Source: Armigeres subalbatus
Taxonomy: Eukaryota; Arthropoda; Insecta; Diptera; Culicidae
DNA length: 64,000 nt
Assembly (NCBI RefSeq): GCF_024139115.2
Contig: NW_026942946.1
Location: forward strand, 186,001 to 250,000
Direction: 5' to 3'
Numbering within the stretch: position 1 is the first letter of the stretch; every line of letters starts with the position of its first letter. A model generated the notes under the pieces. That model was not told where the DNA came from. It ran no database searches and worked only from the letters and a program-made list of their open reading frames with translations. The position numbers and the translations under genes were made by a program. Below, in pieces: positions 13,208-22,639 of the stretch.

Positions 13208-13327
13208 CGCTTTCCTCAGCAATGTGCTCTAGAAATACTGGTATGGGAGATCAGTGAAAAATACAACTTGATTCTAATCGAATAGTTAAAAGTAAAATCG
13301 AACCAATTTCTTTTTTAAACCTGAATA

Positions 13328-13453
13328 ATGGCAGTATCGTTTCGAAGCTTTTCGATTCCGCCAGTCTCTGGTTTTAATTGCTACCGATTTCGTGCTGCAG
13401 AAACCAAGACCCAAGCAGCTCCTGACTTTGTGGTGGCCGGCATGATGCCGTAG
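13328..13453 (+). CDS. Possible 41-codon small ORF downstream of a TATA box
   Basis: The ATG at 13328 (context aataATGg) opens a 41-codon frame ending TAG at 13451-13453, about 100 nt after a plausible TATA-driven start. The product would begin MAVSFRSFSIPPVSGFN and has no recognised domain or clear signal peptide. It could equally be the first exon of a longer gene, or an untranslated leader. I do not recognise it. It is kept only because it sits in non-repetitive DNA with a promoter-like element at sensible spacing. Confidence 0.2.
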   Translation: MAVSFRSFSIPPVSGFNCYRFRAAETKTQAAPDFVVAGMMP

Positions 13454-14189
13454 CCTCAGAGTTCCATCGGTCGTTGCCGGATCGAGCGTGTGTCTTCTGT
13501 CCCGGAGGGCCGCCCCAATCGGCAGAATTACAAGACACCATCAACATGGCATTGGTAGCACTGACACCTTGTACACGGCGTTGTTGGTGTTGTAGCAAAA
13601 GTGTCTTTCTCGTTTCTCCGGTGTGTGTGGTGTAGTCCACTGTTTTCCAACATCGGCGCACACCGAAGGAAAAACATCAACGACCAGCAGCAGCAGCCGT
13701 CTCAGGTGGCCGAAGGCCAGGTGAAATAGGTGAAATGCATCCTGTCTCGGTTTTCCTGGTTTATGTGTCGTCGTCGACGACGACGACAATGACGTTGCTG
13801 GCTTCCTCTGTGAATCAAATTATATTTTCCTTTTCCCGTAAGCATAGTAATAGTTTGGAAGGGAACCAATGGTTTTGAGGTTGATGGATTAGAAGTGGCC
13901 TTTACTTGGACACATAAGAGAAAACCAGATAATATTGGTAAGGTGGTGTAGTGTGATTTCAAACTGTCGGGATGGTTTCTTTGTCGGTTTAATCGATTCT
14001 AACTGAATTACATCGGGTTAATCAACTGGAATTATTTGATCGTTAGATTTTATATGCTTATGAAAAATGTTTTATATTTTATATTTTTTTATACTCTCTT
14101 ATATTTAATAAAATTGATTTTTCGACGTTTAATTGCCGTTCATCCTCATTGAATTAACACCTGGGAGATAAGTTCTTCGTATAATGCAG
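13454..14189. other. GC-richer unique region with overlapping minus-strand frames
   Basis: From 13.37 to 13.80 kb base composition rises, with CAG and CGA/CGT triplet runs (agcagcagcagc, gtcgtcgacgacgacgac). Three overlapping minus-strand frames (13374-13661, 13541-13789, 13702-13962) cover it but none has a recognisable domain. It might be a promoter/5'-UTR type region of a gene outside detection. The part from 13.97 to 14.18 kb is AT-rich and featureless. Confidence 0.35.
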
Positions 14190-14540
14190 CGTACACACCA
14201 GTCAAGCAGTTTGACGAACATTGACTCTGCCCCCAAGAAAACGCTTTGGTTGTTGCTTTGTTTGAACAACTTTGACAGTTGGCGGCTGGTTGAATAAATT
14301 AAAACGGTTTGATTTTGGTTTGAGTTGTCGGGGTGGAGTCAAGATTCACCGAACATGTTTGAGCATTTGTAGTGAAGTTACACAAACCCATATATTTTTG
14401 ATGGTTGGTCTCAAATAGGCGTTTCGGTCGTTCGTGTTGTGGAATAAATTGATTGTTCGTGCGCTGTTGTTAAAATCTGATGGATGTTTAATAAACGGAG
14501 GTGGAGTCAATGTTGATCAAACTGCTTGACCGTGTGTACG
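14190..14540. mobile_element. MITE with ~40-bp terminal inverted repeats
   Basis: The left end cgtacacaccagtcaagcag and the reverse complement of the right end cgtacacacggtcaagcagt match, and the match continues through tttga.caacattgactc. The element is about 350 bp with no coding capacity, so it is a non-autonomous DNA transposon. Similarity may extend a few bases outward (tatgggacgtacac type), so the exact ends and target duplication are uncertain. Confidence 0.75.
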
Positions 14541-14881
14541 TCCCATAAGACAAATACTAAATCTTTGTCAAACGTGGCAAATTTGATGGCTTGGTAATCT
14601 ATTCTCACGTTCACGCTCAGATAATCTACATTTGCGTTGTAAGCTCTGGGAATTCTTTCCGGACATTCTTTAATCTGAATTGATTTGATAATCAACTGGC
14701 AATTGAATCAAAACTCGTCTGATAACGAGTGGCCACTAAAAAGCGGGGATGTAGAGAACTACAAGCAGTACAGCTCAATTAGATATATCTTATATAAAGA
14801 GTTGACCTAAGTCTTCAAACATAGATTAATGGATATTAGCATGTGGTCCGCTGTGCGGCGTAGCTTAGTCCTTAGTCCGAC
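14541..14881. other. Unique AT-rich sequence
   Basis: No gene is supported. The minus-strand frame 14507-14695 overlaps the MITE end and lacks a domain. Confidence 0.4.
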
Positions 14882-15226
14882 ATGACCGCTGGACGACTGT
14901 CACGTCACATAAATTTTCCGGATGCTGGTTCTGATCCTGTTGATGAGCTTCTTCGTCCTCTTGGCCTTCCAATTACCCTTGTTTTCAATGGTGGTCATAA
15001 AACAAACAAAAACTCAAAGGTGCAGCCCAATCGGGTTGTACGCAAAGGTGACGTAGGGCTACGCAGCTATTCGAAATTGATAGTATTTGCCATAATAATT
15101 TGTGTCGTTTTATTAACATTGAGCAAACTGCTCGGAGGGGCCCTCCTTAGCAGTGTGGTAAGGCACGCGGCTACAAAGCAAGACCATGCTGAGGGTGGCT
15201 GGGTTCGATTCCCGGTGCCGGTCTAG
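14882..15226 (+). CDS. Doubtful 114-codon ORF running into a SINE
   Basis: An ATG-initiated frame of 114 codons. Residues about 63-80 are strongly hydrophobic (KLIVFAIIICVVLLTL) and could form one membrane segment. The last ~30 codons are translated from the Feilai-like SINE starting near 15135, including its B-box. If the frame is real, its C-terminus was created or replaced by the SINE; otherwise it is a chance frame. I recognise no family, and the N-terminal half has no signal peptide. Confidence 0.15.
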   Translation: MTAGRLSRHINFPDAGSDPVDELLRPLGLPITLVFNGGHKTNKNSKVQPNRVVRKGDVGLRSYSKLIVFAIIICVVLLTLSKLLGGALLSSVVRHAATKQDHAEGGWVRFPVPV

Positions 15227-15436
15227 GCAATTTTTCGATTGAAATGTCTCGACTTCCATGGCATAAAGTATCATCGTGTTAGCCTCATGATATACGAATG
15301 CAAAAAAACTTGTTAGAAACCTCGCAGTTAATAACCGTGGAAGTGCTCTAGAACACTAAGTGCGAGGCGGATCTGTCCCAGTGTGGGATGTAATGCCAAA
15401 GAAGAAGAAGAAAAAGAAGAAGAAGAAGAAGAAGAA
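15135..15436 (+). mobile_element. Near-complete tRNA-related SINE (Feilai-like)
   Basis: It starts gaggggccctccttag, carries a tRNA-like A-box region and a consensus B-box (gggttcgattcccggtgcc near 15200), then the characteristic ggcataaagtatcatcgtgt, and ends in a GAA/AAG triplet tail at 15400-15436. This is the layout of Feilai, the tRNA-related Aedes SINE, which depends on LINE machinery for mobility. No clean target-site duplication is evident. Confidence 0.85.
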
Positions 15437-15598
15437 CGCTCTGAGGCCAACTGAATCAAGAAGCCGAATAGTTGTTTCCAGTTGATGGACTTTGAGTCTC
15501 AACCGTGGAATTAACATCTTCATTGGCCGCTGAAGCCACTCGACTGGCTTTCAGTCGGGGACATCACAATCCTTACTTTGCCACGAACGCTTATATCA

Positions 15599-15648
15599 GG
15601 GCGAAACCAAACGCTGCAAATAAATAAATTTGCGTTTGGTTTCACGCC
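15599..15648. repeat. Short perfect-stem hairpin
   Basis: The arms gcgaaaccaaacgc and gcgtttggtttcacgc surround an AT-rich spacer of about 17 bp. It could form a cruciform or, if transcribed, a hairpin. It lies just upstream of the 0.85-kb repeat family. Confidence 0.5.
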
Positions 15649-15699
15649 ACTTGATTCTGCTTATTTCTCCTTTATTTCGCCATTTTTGAGGATGGTGTC

Positions 15700-16230
15700 T
15701 CAAAAGGTCTTTATGCATACAAAAGAAAGTTGATCCGACAATCCAAATGAACTTTCTTTAAAGTGCAAAATTCAATCGTAACTAGTAAATTTGATAGCGC
15801 GGGAGGGAGGTGATGCAATTTGAACGGTGGAATCATAACAACAACCAAGCTACCACGCAAACCCCATGCCGGAAACAATCCATTTTCTCAATTAATTCTT
15901 TCTTTCCATAAAATGCTGGTCCTGAGAATTTTCTTTTCCCAATGCGTCTTTCCAATAACTAACTGCATCCAAACGCTTGACAGCACCTTGCGTTGAAATT
16001 GTCCGACCGCCCACAGTCTTCGTGGTGCTGTGTCCGCTCCGCTGCATCGAATGTCGAACCGCTCTTGTGGAATCCTGAATGGTTCGCAGCGAATAGCAGC
16101 TTTCTTGTATCTAATAACAGTTGTAGCCCCACATCCTTTGTGATCTGATATGGTGTAAATAAAATGTGCACTCATAAGATTAATGAAGGGCAGCCAATGA
16201 AATTACTTCTTAGATATAAGAAAGCTGCTT
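15700..16230. repeat. Copy A of the ~0.85-kb dispersed/tandem repeat family
   Basis: It shares ordered blocks with 16870-17430 and 17740-18080: gttgatccgac..atcc, actttctt.aaagt.caaaa, aaatgctggtcctgagaa and ttttcccaatgcg. The minus strand reads gcccaatgaa..tacaagaaagctgc. Minus-strand frames (15888-16175 and 15959-16171) include WMQLVIGK, which recurs as QLV.G in the other copies. That hints at an ancestral minus-strand coding or transcribed unit that I cannot identify. Confidence 0.6.
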
Positions 16231-16570
16231 TTTGACGCGCGAGCCTTAATGAACGCTTTGGTGAGTGTAAAGAAAGTTTAGGGTCCGTTGCTTGCACTGA
16301 TGCAGCGCTTAGGGCGCTAGTTCCAATCTAGGTTATCAAATTTTATTGTAAATATTAGTGTAAATATAGTAGTTAGGTTATCAAATTTTAAAACACATAG
16401 CGCCTCCTGAAGGCCGTCATGATACATTATATTTTAAAATTAAGTAAAAACATAATAATAATATTAATAACAATAATTGAAATTGAAGTTGAGGCAAGCC
16501 GCCGATCACTGTACATGTTAAAAATGATTGTAAACAAAAATGTTTTAAATAAAGAAGAATTTTACTACTA
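16231..16570. other. AT-rich spacer between repeat copies
   Basis: It contains two copies of aggttatcaaattttaa around 16330-16395 and an ATA/ATT-rich run. No gene is seen. Confidence 0.4.
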
Positions 16571-17455
16571 TATTATGCGCGAGCCATTTTGATCGGGATT
16601 CAGCAGACAACGGAGTTGGAGAATGACAAATTCTAAGAATCTTATGAAATTTTCTCGCAAGATTCTGAATTTGGTTATGAGCTGTTGGTTATCTAAGATG
16701 CATATTGTTGCGAAGAGTAACAACAGAAATTTGACACCCAAACGAAGATTCTTCATATTACCAATCATTATCTCTTAGCATCTGTCTGTCCGAGCGACGT
16801 TCACCGATGGGTGGTTGCTGTAGATAGTTTCCACTGAGGTGGCGTCTTCATTGATTTTATTCCATAGCTACTATTTTATACAAAAGAAGGTTGATCCGAC
16901 TATCCGAAATAAACTTTCTTCAAAGTACAAAACTCAATCGTAAATAGCGAATTTGATAGCGCGTCGGAGGGAGATGATGCAATAAATTTGAATGGATGGA
17001 ATCACTAACAGCAACCAAGCCACGCAAACCCGATGCCACCGAAACAGTCCATTTTTGCAATTAACTCTTCTTTCTTCCATAAAATGTTGGTCCGAGAAGA
17101 ACCAATTTTCTTTTCCCAATGCGCCTTCTGTCCGATAACTAACTGCATCCAATCGCTTGTCGACACCTTGTTGCAACCGTCCGACCGCCACTTGATGATT
17201 CGCTCTGCTCCAAAAGCTGAAATAAATTTCAGCATTGCCACTCACCCGTGCTCTGTGTCCGCTGGTGCTGATTGAATAACGAACGCTTTTCTGTGGAATC
17301 TCGATCAGACGCCGGAAAGCAGCTTCTTGTATTTAAATTGGTCGTTAGCCCCGCCCTTTGTGATCTGATATGGGTGTGAATATAAGTGCACTCATAACGA
17401 TTAACGAAGAGCTCGGGGTTAATGGAATTACTCATTAGATATAAGAAAGCTGCTT
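16571..17455. repeat. Copy B of the ~0.85-kb repeat family
   Basis: It begins gcgcgagccattttgatcgg and contains the blocks gcatctgtctgtccgagcga, gaggtggcgtcttcattg, gttgatccgactatccgaa and ggtccgagaagaaccaattt. On the minus strand the frames 16934-17245 and 17005-17241 contain GALGKENWFFS and MDCFGGIGFAWL, partly shared with copy C (KNWFFSGPTFYEKKELIAKM). The conserved minus-strand reading may be a remnant of a protein or a transcribed leader. I recognise no domain. Confidence 0.65.
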
Positions 17456-18290
17456 GAGCGCGTGCCATTTCAATCGAGATTCCGCAGACAACGGACCGTT
17501 CGGAGAATGACAAATTCTAAGAATCCTATAAAATTGTCTCGATTCTGAATTTGGTTATGAGATGTAGTTTATCTTAGATGCGTACTGTTGCGCGGAACAA
17601 CAACAGAAATTTGACTCGAGACGAAGTTTCTTCATATTGCAGAACATTAGCTTTTGGCATCTGTCTGTCCGAGCGACGTTCACCGATGGTGGTTGCTTGT
17701 AGATAGTTTCCATCTGAGGTGGCGTCTTCATTGGTTTTATACAAAGAAGGTTGATCCGACTATCCGAAAAAACTTTCTTCAAAGTACAAAACTCAATTGT
17801 AAATAGCGAATTTGATAAGCGTCGGAGGGAGATGATGTAGTGATTTTAATGGATGGAATCACTAACAGCAACCAAACTACCACGCCAAACCCGATGCCAC
17901 CGAAACAGTCCATTTTCGCAATTAGCTCTTTCTTTTCGTAAAATGTTGGTCCTGAGAAGAACCAATTTTTCTTTTCCCAATGCTCCTTTCCGACTAGCTG
18001 ACACCACAATTCGTCATAAATTTTCAGCACGGGCACTAGCGGTGCGGGATCGCCACAGCGCTATTTTTATGGTCAACCTTTCCTTCATATGAAATTCTGG
18101 TTCGTTGAGGTTGAATGATCTGCAGCAACACATCGAGCACCACCACCAATGCGATGGATTTTCTTTGAAAATGTTATTAGCGCCTCCGTGATGCTGTATC
18201 TGCTACGCTGCGATCGCTTTGATGCGTCTGCTCTGCGTAAAATCTTGTTCAAACTGAGGATTAGATCCAAACCCACAAGTGATTGATTTT
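17456..18290. repeat. Copy C of the ~0.85-kb repeat family
   Basis: It follows copy B head-to-tail and repeats the same block order with roughly 10-15% differences as judged by eye. The minus-strand frame 17779-18036 keeps the KELIAKMDCFGGIGF block seen in copy B. After about 18090 the similarity fades. Confidence 0.65.
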
Positions 18291-18589
18291 GATGTCTGTA
18301 GTAGTGTATGTATGTGATTGGTTGTGATCTATTTCAAACTTTTATCAATTTGATAATAAATAGTTAAAATCAGTATTTTCATAGATACAAAGAAGCGTTG
18401 AATCATCCTTGATCGAATGGTCCAAAAAATTGAAAATCCATCGAGAAACGGCTTATATATTAAAGTTCAAAGTCTATCATATTTTCGTGACGGTCCCCGA
18501 TTTTCGCAATGGTAAAGTGTACCCCAATATAGAAAACACAGACGTAGTCCTACGTCAAAAATCCTCGATAGGATGACACTAGGGCAGAT
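18291..18589. other. Unique sequence upstream of the dead transposase
   Basis: No gene is seen. The short gacgtagtcctacgtc palindrome near 18541-18556 is the only notable element. Confidence 0.4.
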
Positions 18590-19272
18590 TAGTCGGATTT
18601 TGGTCTTTCGTCACAAATGGTATTTTTTCGCTCTCCATTAACATTAGCATTTTTTTCGTGTAGTGTGATGATGCCTTGTCTGGCAAAAACACGTAACCAC
18701 GGCTTCGAAATTCCCTTATCGGAAATTTCGATGTATATGATCACTTTTGTTCGAGCTTGTGCTTGACCTTCGGAGGAGTTGTAGATTTGTCTTTGGTGTA
18801 GAAACGGTCGTTTCCAGGCATCTGAGACTTGGACAGACAAAAGTAACTTTCGTCATCCAGAACAAAAGACTTTCCACCGTATTTTCGGATCATCCAGCGG
18901 CACTAGGATTTTACAGTTCTGATTTTCTCGTTCGTGTACTGTGGGTATCTGGTTTTCTTTCGCCATTTTCTTTTCAGAGTCTTACCGATGTACGATTTCA
19001 AACAATTGAGCTTTGCAGGCGCTTCCTGCTGGCTCAACGAATCCTTGTTGTTAAAACAAATTGCGCAGCGATTGAGCGTCTTCTTATCAATAATTTTCGT
19101 TGGATGACCACCTTTCTTTCGGATAACTGCCATGTTTGTTAGAGTACGGTATATGACGGTTTTCGAAACATTTTCAAGCTTAAAATGGTCTACTCGTACT
19201 TTTCCCCACGATCTTTGTTCGCTTGACATAATTGTACAATGCGCGCTCGCAGTACTATCTGTTTCGACGGCA
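18590..19272 (-). pseudogene. Degenerate Tc1/mariner-type transposase (ITmD37E-like)
   Basis: Read on the minus strand from an ATG near 19272, the segment gives a helix-turn-helix region (VSKTVIYRTL, KKGGHPTKII), then a linker with KRKWRKKTRYPQYT. Next come the first catalytic-Asp motif FVLDDESYF (about 18855), the NDRFYTKDKS block and the second Asp motif YVFLPDKASSHY (about 18670). It ends at QNPTNLP, before the third acidic residue. Breaks: a frameshift after the first ~20 codons, an in-frame TAG near 18903, a frameshift and an internal deletion near 18700-18760 where SDKGISKPW abuts the LPDKASSHY motif, and a lost C-terminus. No terminal inverted repeats were found. The motifs resemble mosquito ITmD37E elements, but the D-E spacing cannot be measured because the last residue is missing. 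Confidence 0.8.
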
Positions 19273-19566
19273 TTCTGTAAACAACTGAACAGCTAAAGGA
19301 TTAATTCGCATATGGTAAAATTAGAGGAACTATTTAGTTATACTCATTCCTGTCCATTAACGTAATTACTCGACCGCGTTCCAACCAAATGGCTTGATTG
19401 TTTGTACATCACTAGATATCGGCAGAACTAACCATGTACTAAAAAACAAATAATTGGGTAATGCTCGAGTAATGAACGTTGCTGACGGGAATAAGGGGTA
19501 CTGCCCAAATGGTTCTCTACCCTACTCTAAAAATATTATCGATGTGAAAAAAAATTGGAGTCATTT
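19273..19566. other. Unique AT-rich sequence
   Basis: No gene is supported. It lies between the transposase remnant and the GGCCGAA foldback, and no transposon terminus was identified in it. Confidence 0.4.
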
Positions 19567-20401
19567 TGGGGAAGGGTCGTTTGGCCGAAACCCATTCGGA
19601 CGAAATCCATTTGGCCGAAGGCCACTAGGTCGAACAAACCATTAGGCCGAAACCCATCTGGCCGAATAGAACATTTGGCCGAATAGATAAGAGCCATTAG
19701 GCCGAATACCGTTCGGCTGAATGCCTCTAGGCCGAAAGTTGTTTGACCGAACAGACCATTAGGCCGAAAGTAATTTGGCCGAAAAAAAAATTTGACTGAA
19801 TAAGTCATTTGAAAAGTGAGAAATGAGGAGAAGTGGGACGTCTCCCTTCTCACCCCTCATTTCTCACTTCTCACTGTTAAACATTAGAAGCGCGAAGTAA
19901 GTAGTGAGACGTCTCACTACCCACTTCGCCCCACTCACTTTTCATAGTGAGAAGTGAGAAATGAGAAATAAGAAGCCAGACGTCTCACTTATCACTCCTC
20001 ATTTCTCACTTCTCACTGTAAAAAATGAGAAGCGCAAAGTGAGTAGTGAGGAGTCTCACTTTTCACACCCAATTTTTCACTTTTCAAATGACCTATTCGG
20101 TCAAATGTCCAATTCGACCAAATGTCTCATCCGGCCAAATGACCTATTTGGCTTAATGACCCTTTCGGCAAAATAACCCTTTCGGTCAAATGACGCCTTC
20201 GGCCGAATGACCCTTTCGGCCAAATGACCCTTTCGTCCAAATGACCCATTCGGTCAAATTACGCTTTCGGTTAAATGACCCTTCCTGCCAAGTGACTCTT
20301 CCGGCCTAATGGTCTGTTCAGCCAAATAGTATATTTGGCCAAACAACTTTCGGCCTAGTGGCATTCAGCCGAACGGTATTCGGCCAAACGGTCCTTCCCC
20401 A
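19567..20401. mobile_element. 835-bp foldback element of GGCCGAA subrepeats
   Basis: The left end tggggaagggtcgtttggcc and the reverse complement of the right end tggggaaggaccgtttggcc match. The left arm (19575-19800) is a tandem of 12-24-bp units such as catttggccgaa. The right arm (20085-20395) is the reverse-complement array (ttcggccaaatgacc). The centre (19805-20080) contains several imperfect palindromes of the gtgagaagtgag / ctcacttctcac type around gacgtctc. It is non-coding; the frames at 19454-19853 and 19961-20176 are repeat translations. This fits a foldback-type DNA element or an inverted satellite. Confidence 0.8.
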
Positions 20402-20700
20402 CCCTTCTTCAAAAAGTTCCTTCTGTATCAGAACTCCTATGGTAATCATCTACGAACTTTCTTTTAAAAAAAACTTTGAAAAATTTCTTGTGGAAACCCA
20501 TTTTAAATACCTAGAAAAAAAATCATAGATCCTTCAGGAATGCCTGCCGATATTTCACTATTAGTTTCTGTGGAACTTTCTCCATGAATTCATCAGAAAA
20601 TTGTTTCGAGAACTCCGCTGAAAATTTCTCCAAAAGTTCCTCCTGACATTTGTTGTGGGACTTACTCAAGGAAGTACCACAAAAAAATCAGAAGGCTTGT
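20402..20700. repeat. Short diverged CTCC/GGAA minisatellite tract
   Basis: Fragments such as aaaagttcctcctgacatt and tcctccatgaattcatc resemble the 24-bp repeat family seen elsewhere, highly diverged. Confidence 0.4.
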
Positions 20701-20779
20701 GTACTAGACACGACCGCAAGACGTTGGACAACGTAAGGACATCGTTGCGATTGATTTTTCTACCGTAACTAAGCGATTG

Positions 20780-21640
20780 TGTTTTGTATTTACATTGAAG
20801 AAAGCTCTTCTCGGATCAGCTTTCGTTTGTATAGAAAATTGGTCTCGAAAAGAACCGATTTATTTTCAATAAGGCGTCTTCCTAATCACAACCAGCAGCA
20901 AAGCCAAATGAGTATCTTGAGAGAAGGTTCCACTTGACTGCTACCGATGCCATCCATGCGAAATATTTGTTGCGACGCACTGAGGAGTATTTCAGCCCAA
21001 ATCCTGGCCAAGGTAAAAAACAAAATTTTTAGAAATTTTCATATTATTTTTCAGTTTTGTGATTTATAAAACAATACTGGCTGTCAAAACTTTGTCATAA
21101 TTTCAATGCTAATTTTATCGCAATTATGCAATTTTTTGAAAAATATTTTTTAAAATGAAAATCAAACTGAATAACTCTTTGCAACGTCTCGCTCTGATCT
21201 TCGCTCGTAATTCTGCTACCAATGGAAACATTCTGCCGTCACAAAACAATTCTGAATTGCACTTTGGAAAACATTTGTTTCGGTTTAACCTTCTTTTCCA
21301 CAAAACTGTAGTACTGGAAAGAACCGAATTGTGTTCCATGATGCACCTTTCCAAACACTAACAGCAACAAAACCAAATTAGAATCATTAAATAAAATTTC
21401 ACATTACTGATACTGATGTCATCCATGCGAATACATTTTTGCAGCATCTCCCACCGACGCGCACTTGTGATTCTGCTACAGACGGCAACACTCTGCGGTC
21501 GCCAACCGATTAATATTCACTTTGAATCAAATTCACCCAAGCTTAACCTTCCCTTGTATAGAATGTTGGTCCTGAGAAGAAGCGATTTATTTTCAATAAT
21601 GCGCCTTCCGAATCACTAACAACCATGTCAAAATTCTGCT
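20780..21640. repeat. Three diverged partial copies related to the 0.85-kb repeat family
   Basis: Partial copies near 20800-20925, 21240-21375 and 21480-21630 each contain an aaaatgttggtcctgagaag / agaaccgattt / ttcaataatgcgccttcc block followed by tcactaacagcaa. In the first, the gaagaaagctcttctcggatc block is inverted relative to its place in copies A-C. No gene is seen. Confidence 0.5.
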
Positions 21641-21980
21641 GTGTTGGAAATGCACGAACGGGATTTGTTAGTTCTGATATTTTACTGGGAATGACAAGAA
21701 TTAATTTTTTCTATTGTTTATCTTACTAATCAAAAGTTTCAATGAAATTGACAAATTGCTGTAGTGTTTCCAATTATAATTAGATTCATATATAAATCTC
21801 CAAAATCCTTAGAAAAACAAAGACACTATTACGGTCTCCGTATTAGAGGGAAAAGAGTAAAAAAATTAAAAAAATTAAATACTCTTCGGATTTGTTGAAT
21901 GTTTTGAAAATCTTAAAAATTTACCCGATTTTTTTTCTTGCCCCCTCGAAACATTTTTTTTGGGCACAAAAAATCCGGGA
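21641..21980. other. AT-rich unique sequence
   Basis: Nothing is recognised up to the hAT MITE. Confidence 0.4.
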
Positions 21981-21988
21981 GACATAAT

Positions 21989-22131
21989 CAGGGCCGGATA
22001 TAGCTGACGGGGACCCTGCGGCCGACAGCTTGTGGGGGCCCCAAAATGTACGAAAAACGTTGGTTTTGGTATTAAGATTTGTGAGGGCCCGGGGCCACGA
22101 CACCCCCGCCCCTCCCCTAAATTCGGCCCTG
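21989..22131. mobile_element. hAT-type MITE, 143 bp, with 8-bp target-site duplication
   Basis: Terminal inverted repeats cagggccggatatagc (left) and cagggccgaatttagg (right end, reverse complement) enclose a GC-rich interior (ggggcccc, cccccgcccctcccc). The element is flanked on both sides by an identical 8-bp gacataat at 21981-21988 and 22132-22139. CAGGG-type ends with an 8-bp duplication are diagnostic of hAT transposons; the element is too short to encode transposase. The perfect duplication implies a fairly recent insertion. Confidence 0.9.
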
Positions 22132-22139
22132 GACATAAT

Positions 22140-22393
22140 TGTTTATACATATTATTAGTATTGGCTTAATTTGAATAACAGCTTTAGTCATTATTTTTTA
22201 GGCTTACGCTCCCACTGAAAATCAGTAGTCGTATTGATACGAAGTTTATATTAGATCTGCCAAGTCTTATGTTTTTGTTTTTCTGCAGTATGAATAAAAC
22301 AAAATAATTCCCTTAATTCTGGTTTATAATCATGATCAGATGTTCCACTATTACAACAGAAATTTCAAAAACTAGATATTGATAAAACTGAGA
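22140..22393. other. Unique sequence next to the LTR element
   Basis: AT-rich flank of the retrotransposon; no gene. Confidence 0.4.
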
Positions 22394-22625
22394 GTTAGGG
22401 ATCTTGGATACCGTTTAGCGTTTTTTAAAACTAATTTTAATATACCGAAACGCTTTATTAACGTAAGACCACACACTACACACTGCTTAATGAACAAGTA
22501 AAGAGAACGAGACACGTTGGCACTTTCGAGTTTTATAGCTCAATTCTGCCTACCAGCACATTTCCTACACCTAGCTTCTGATTGGTGCATAGCGTGGCGT
22601 GATGCATCCTGTTGATTCCATAACG
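22394..22625 (-). repeat. 3' LTR of the errantivirus-like element
   Basis: It matches 38760-38978 along its length (gatcttggataccgtttagc, cttctgattggtgcatagcg), with small indels and roughly 10% differences. The end motifs are GTTA and TAAC-like. The divergence suggests an old insertion or many sequence errors. Confidence 0.85.
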
Positions 22626-22639
22626 GTTCTCTTAGTTGG

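Noticed and set aside
15135..15240. tRNA gene at the start of the Feilai-like SINE
   Set aside because: A- and B-box similarity only; the 3' body and GAA tail show it is a SINE.
15888..17513. Histone genes on the minus strand (fragments such as AVGR and RYKK)
   Set aside because: No extended match to any histone, and no histone 3' stem-loop was found.
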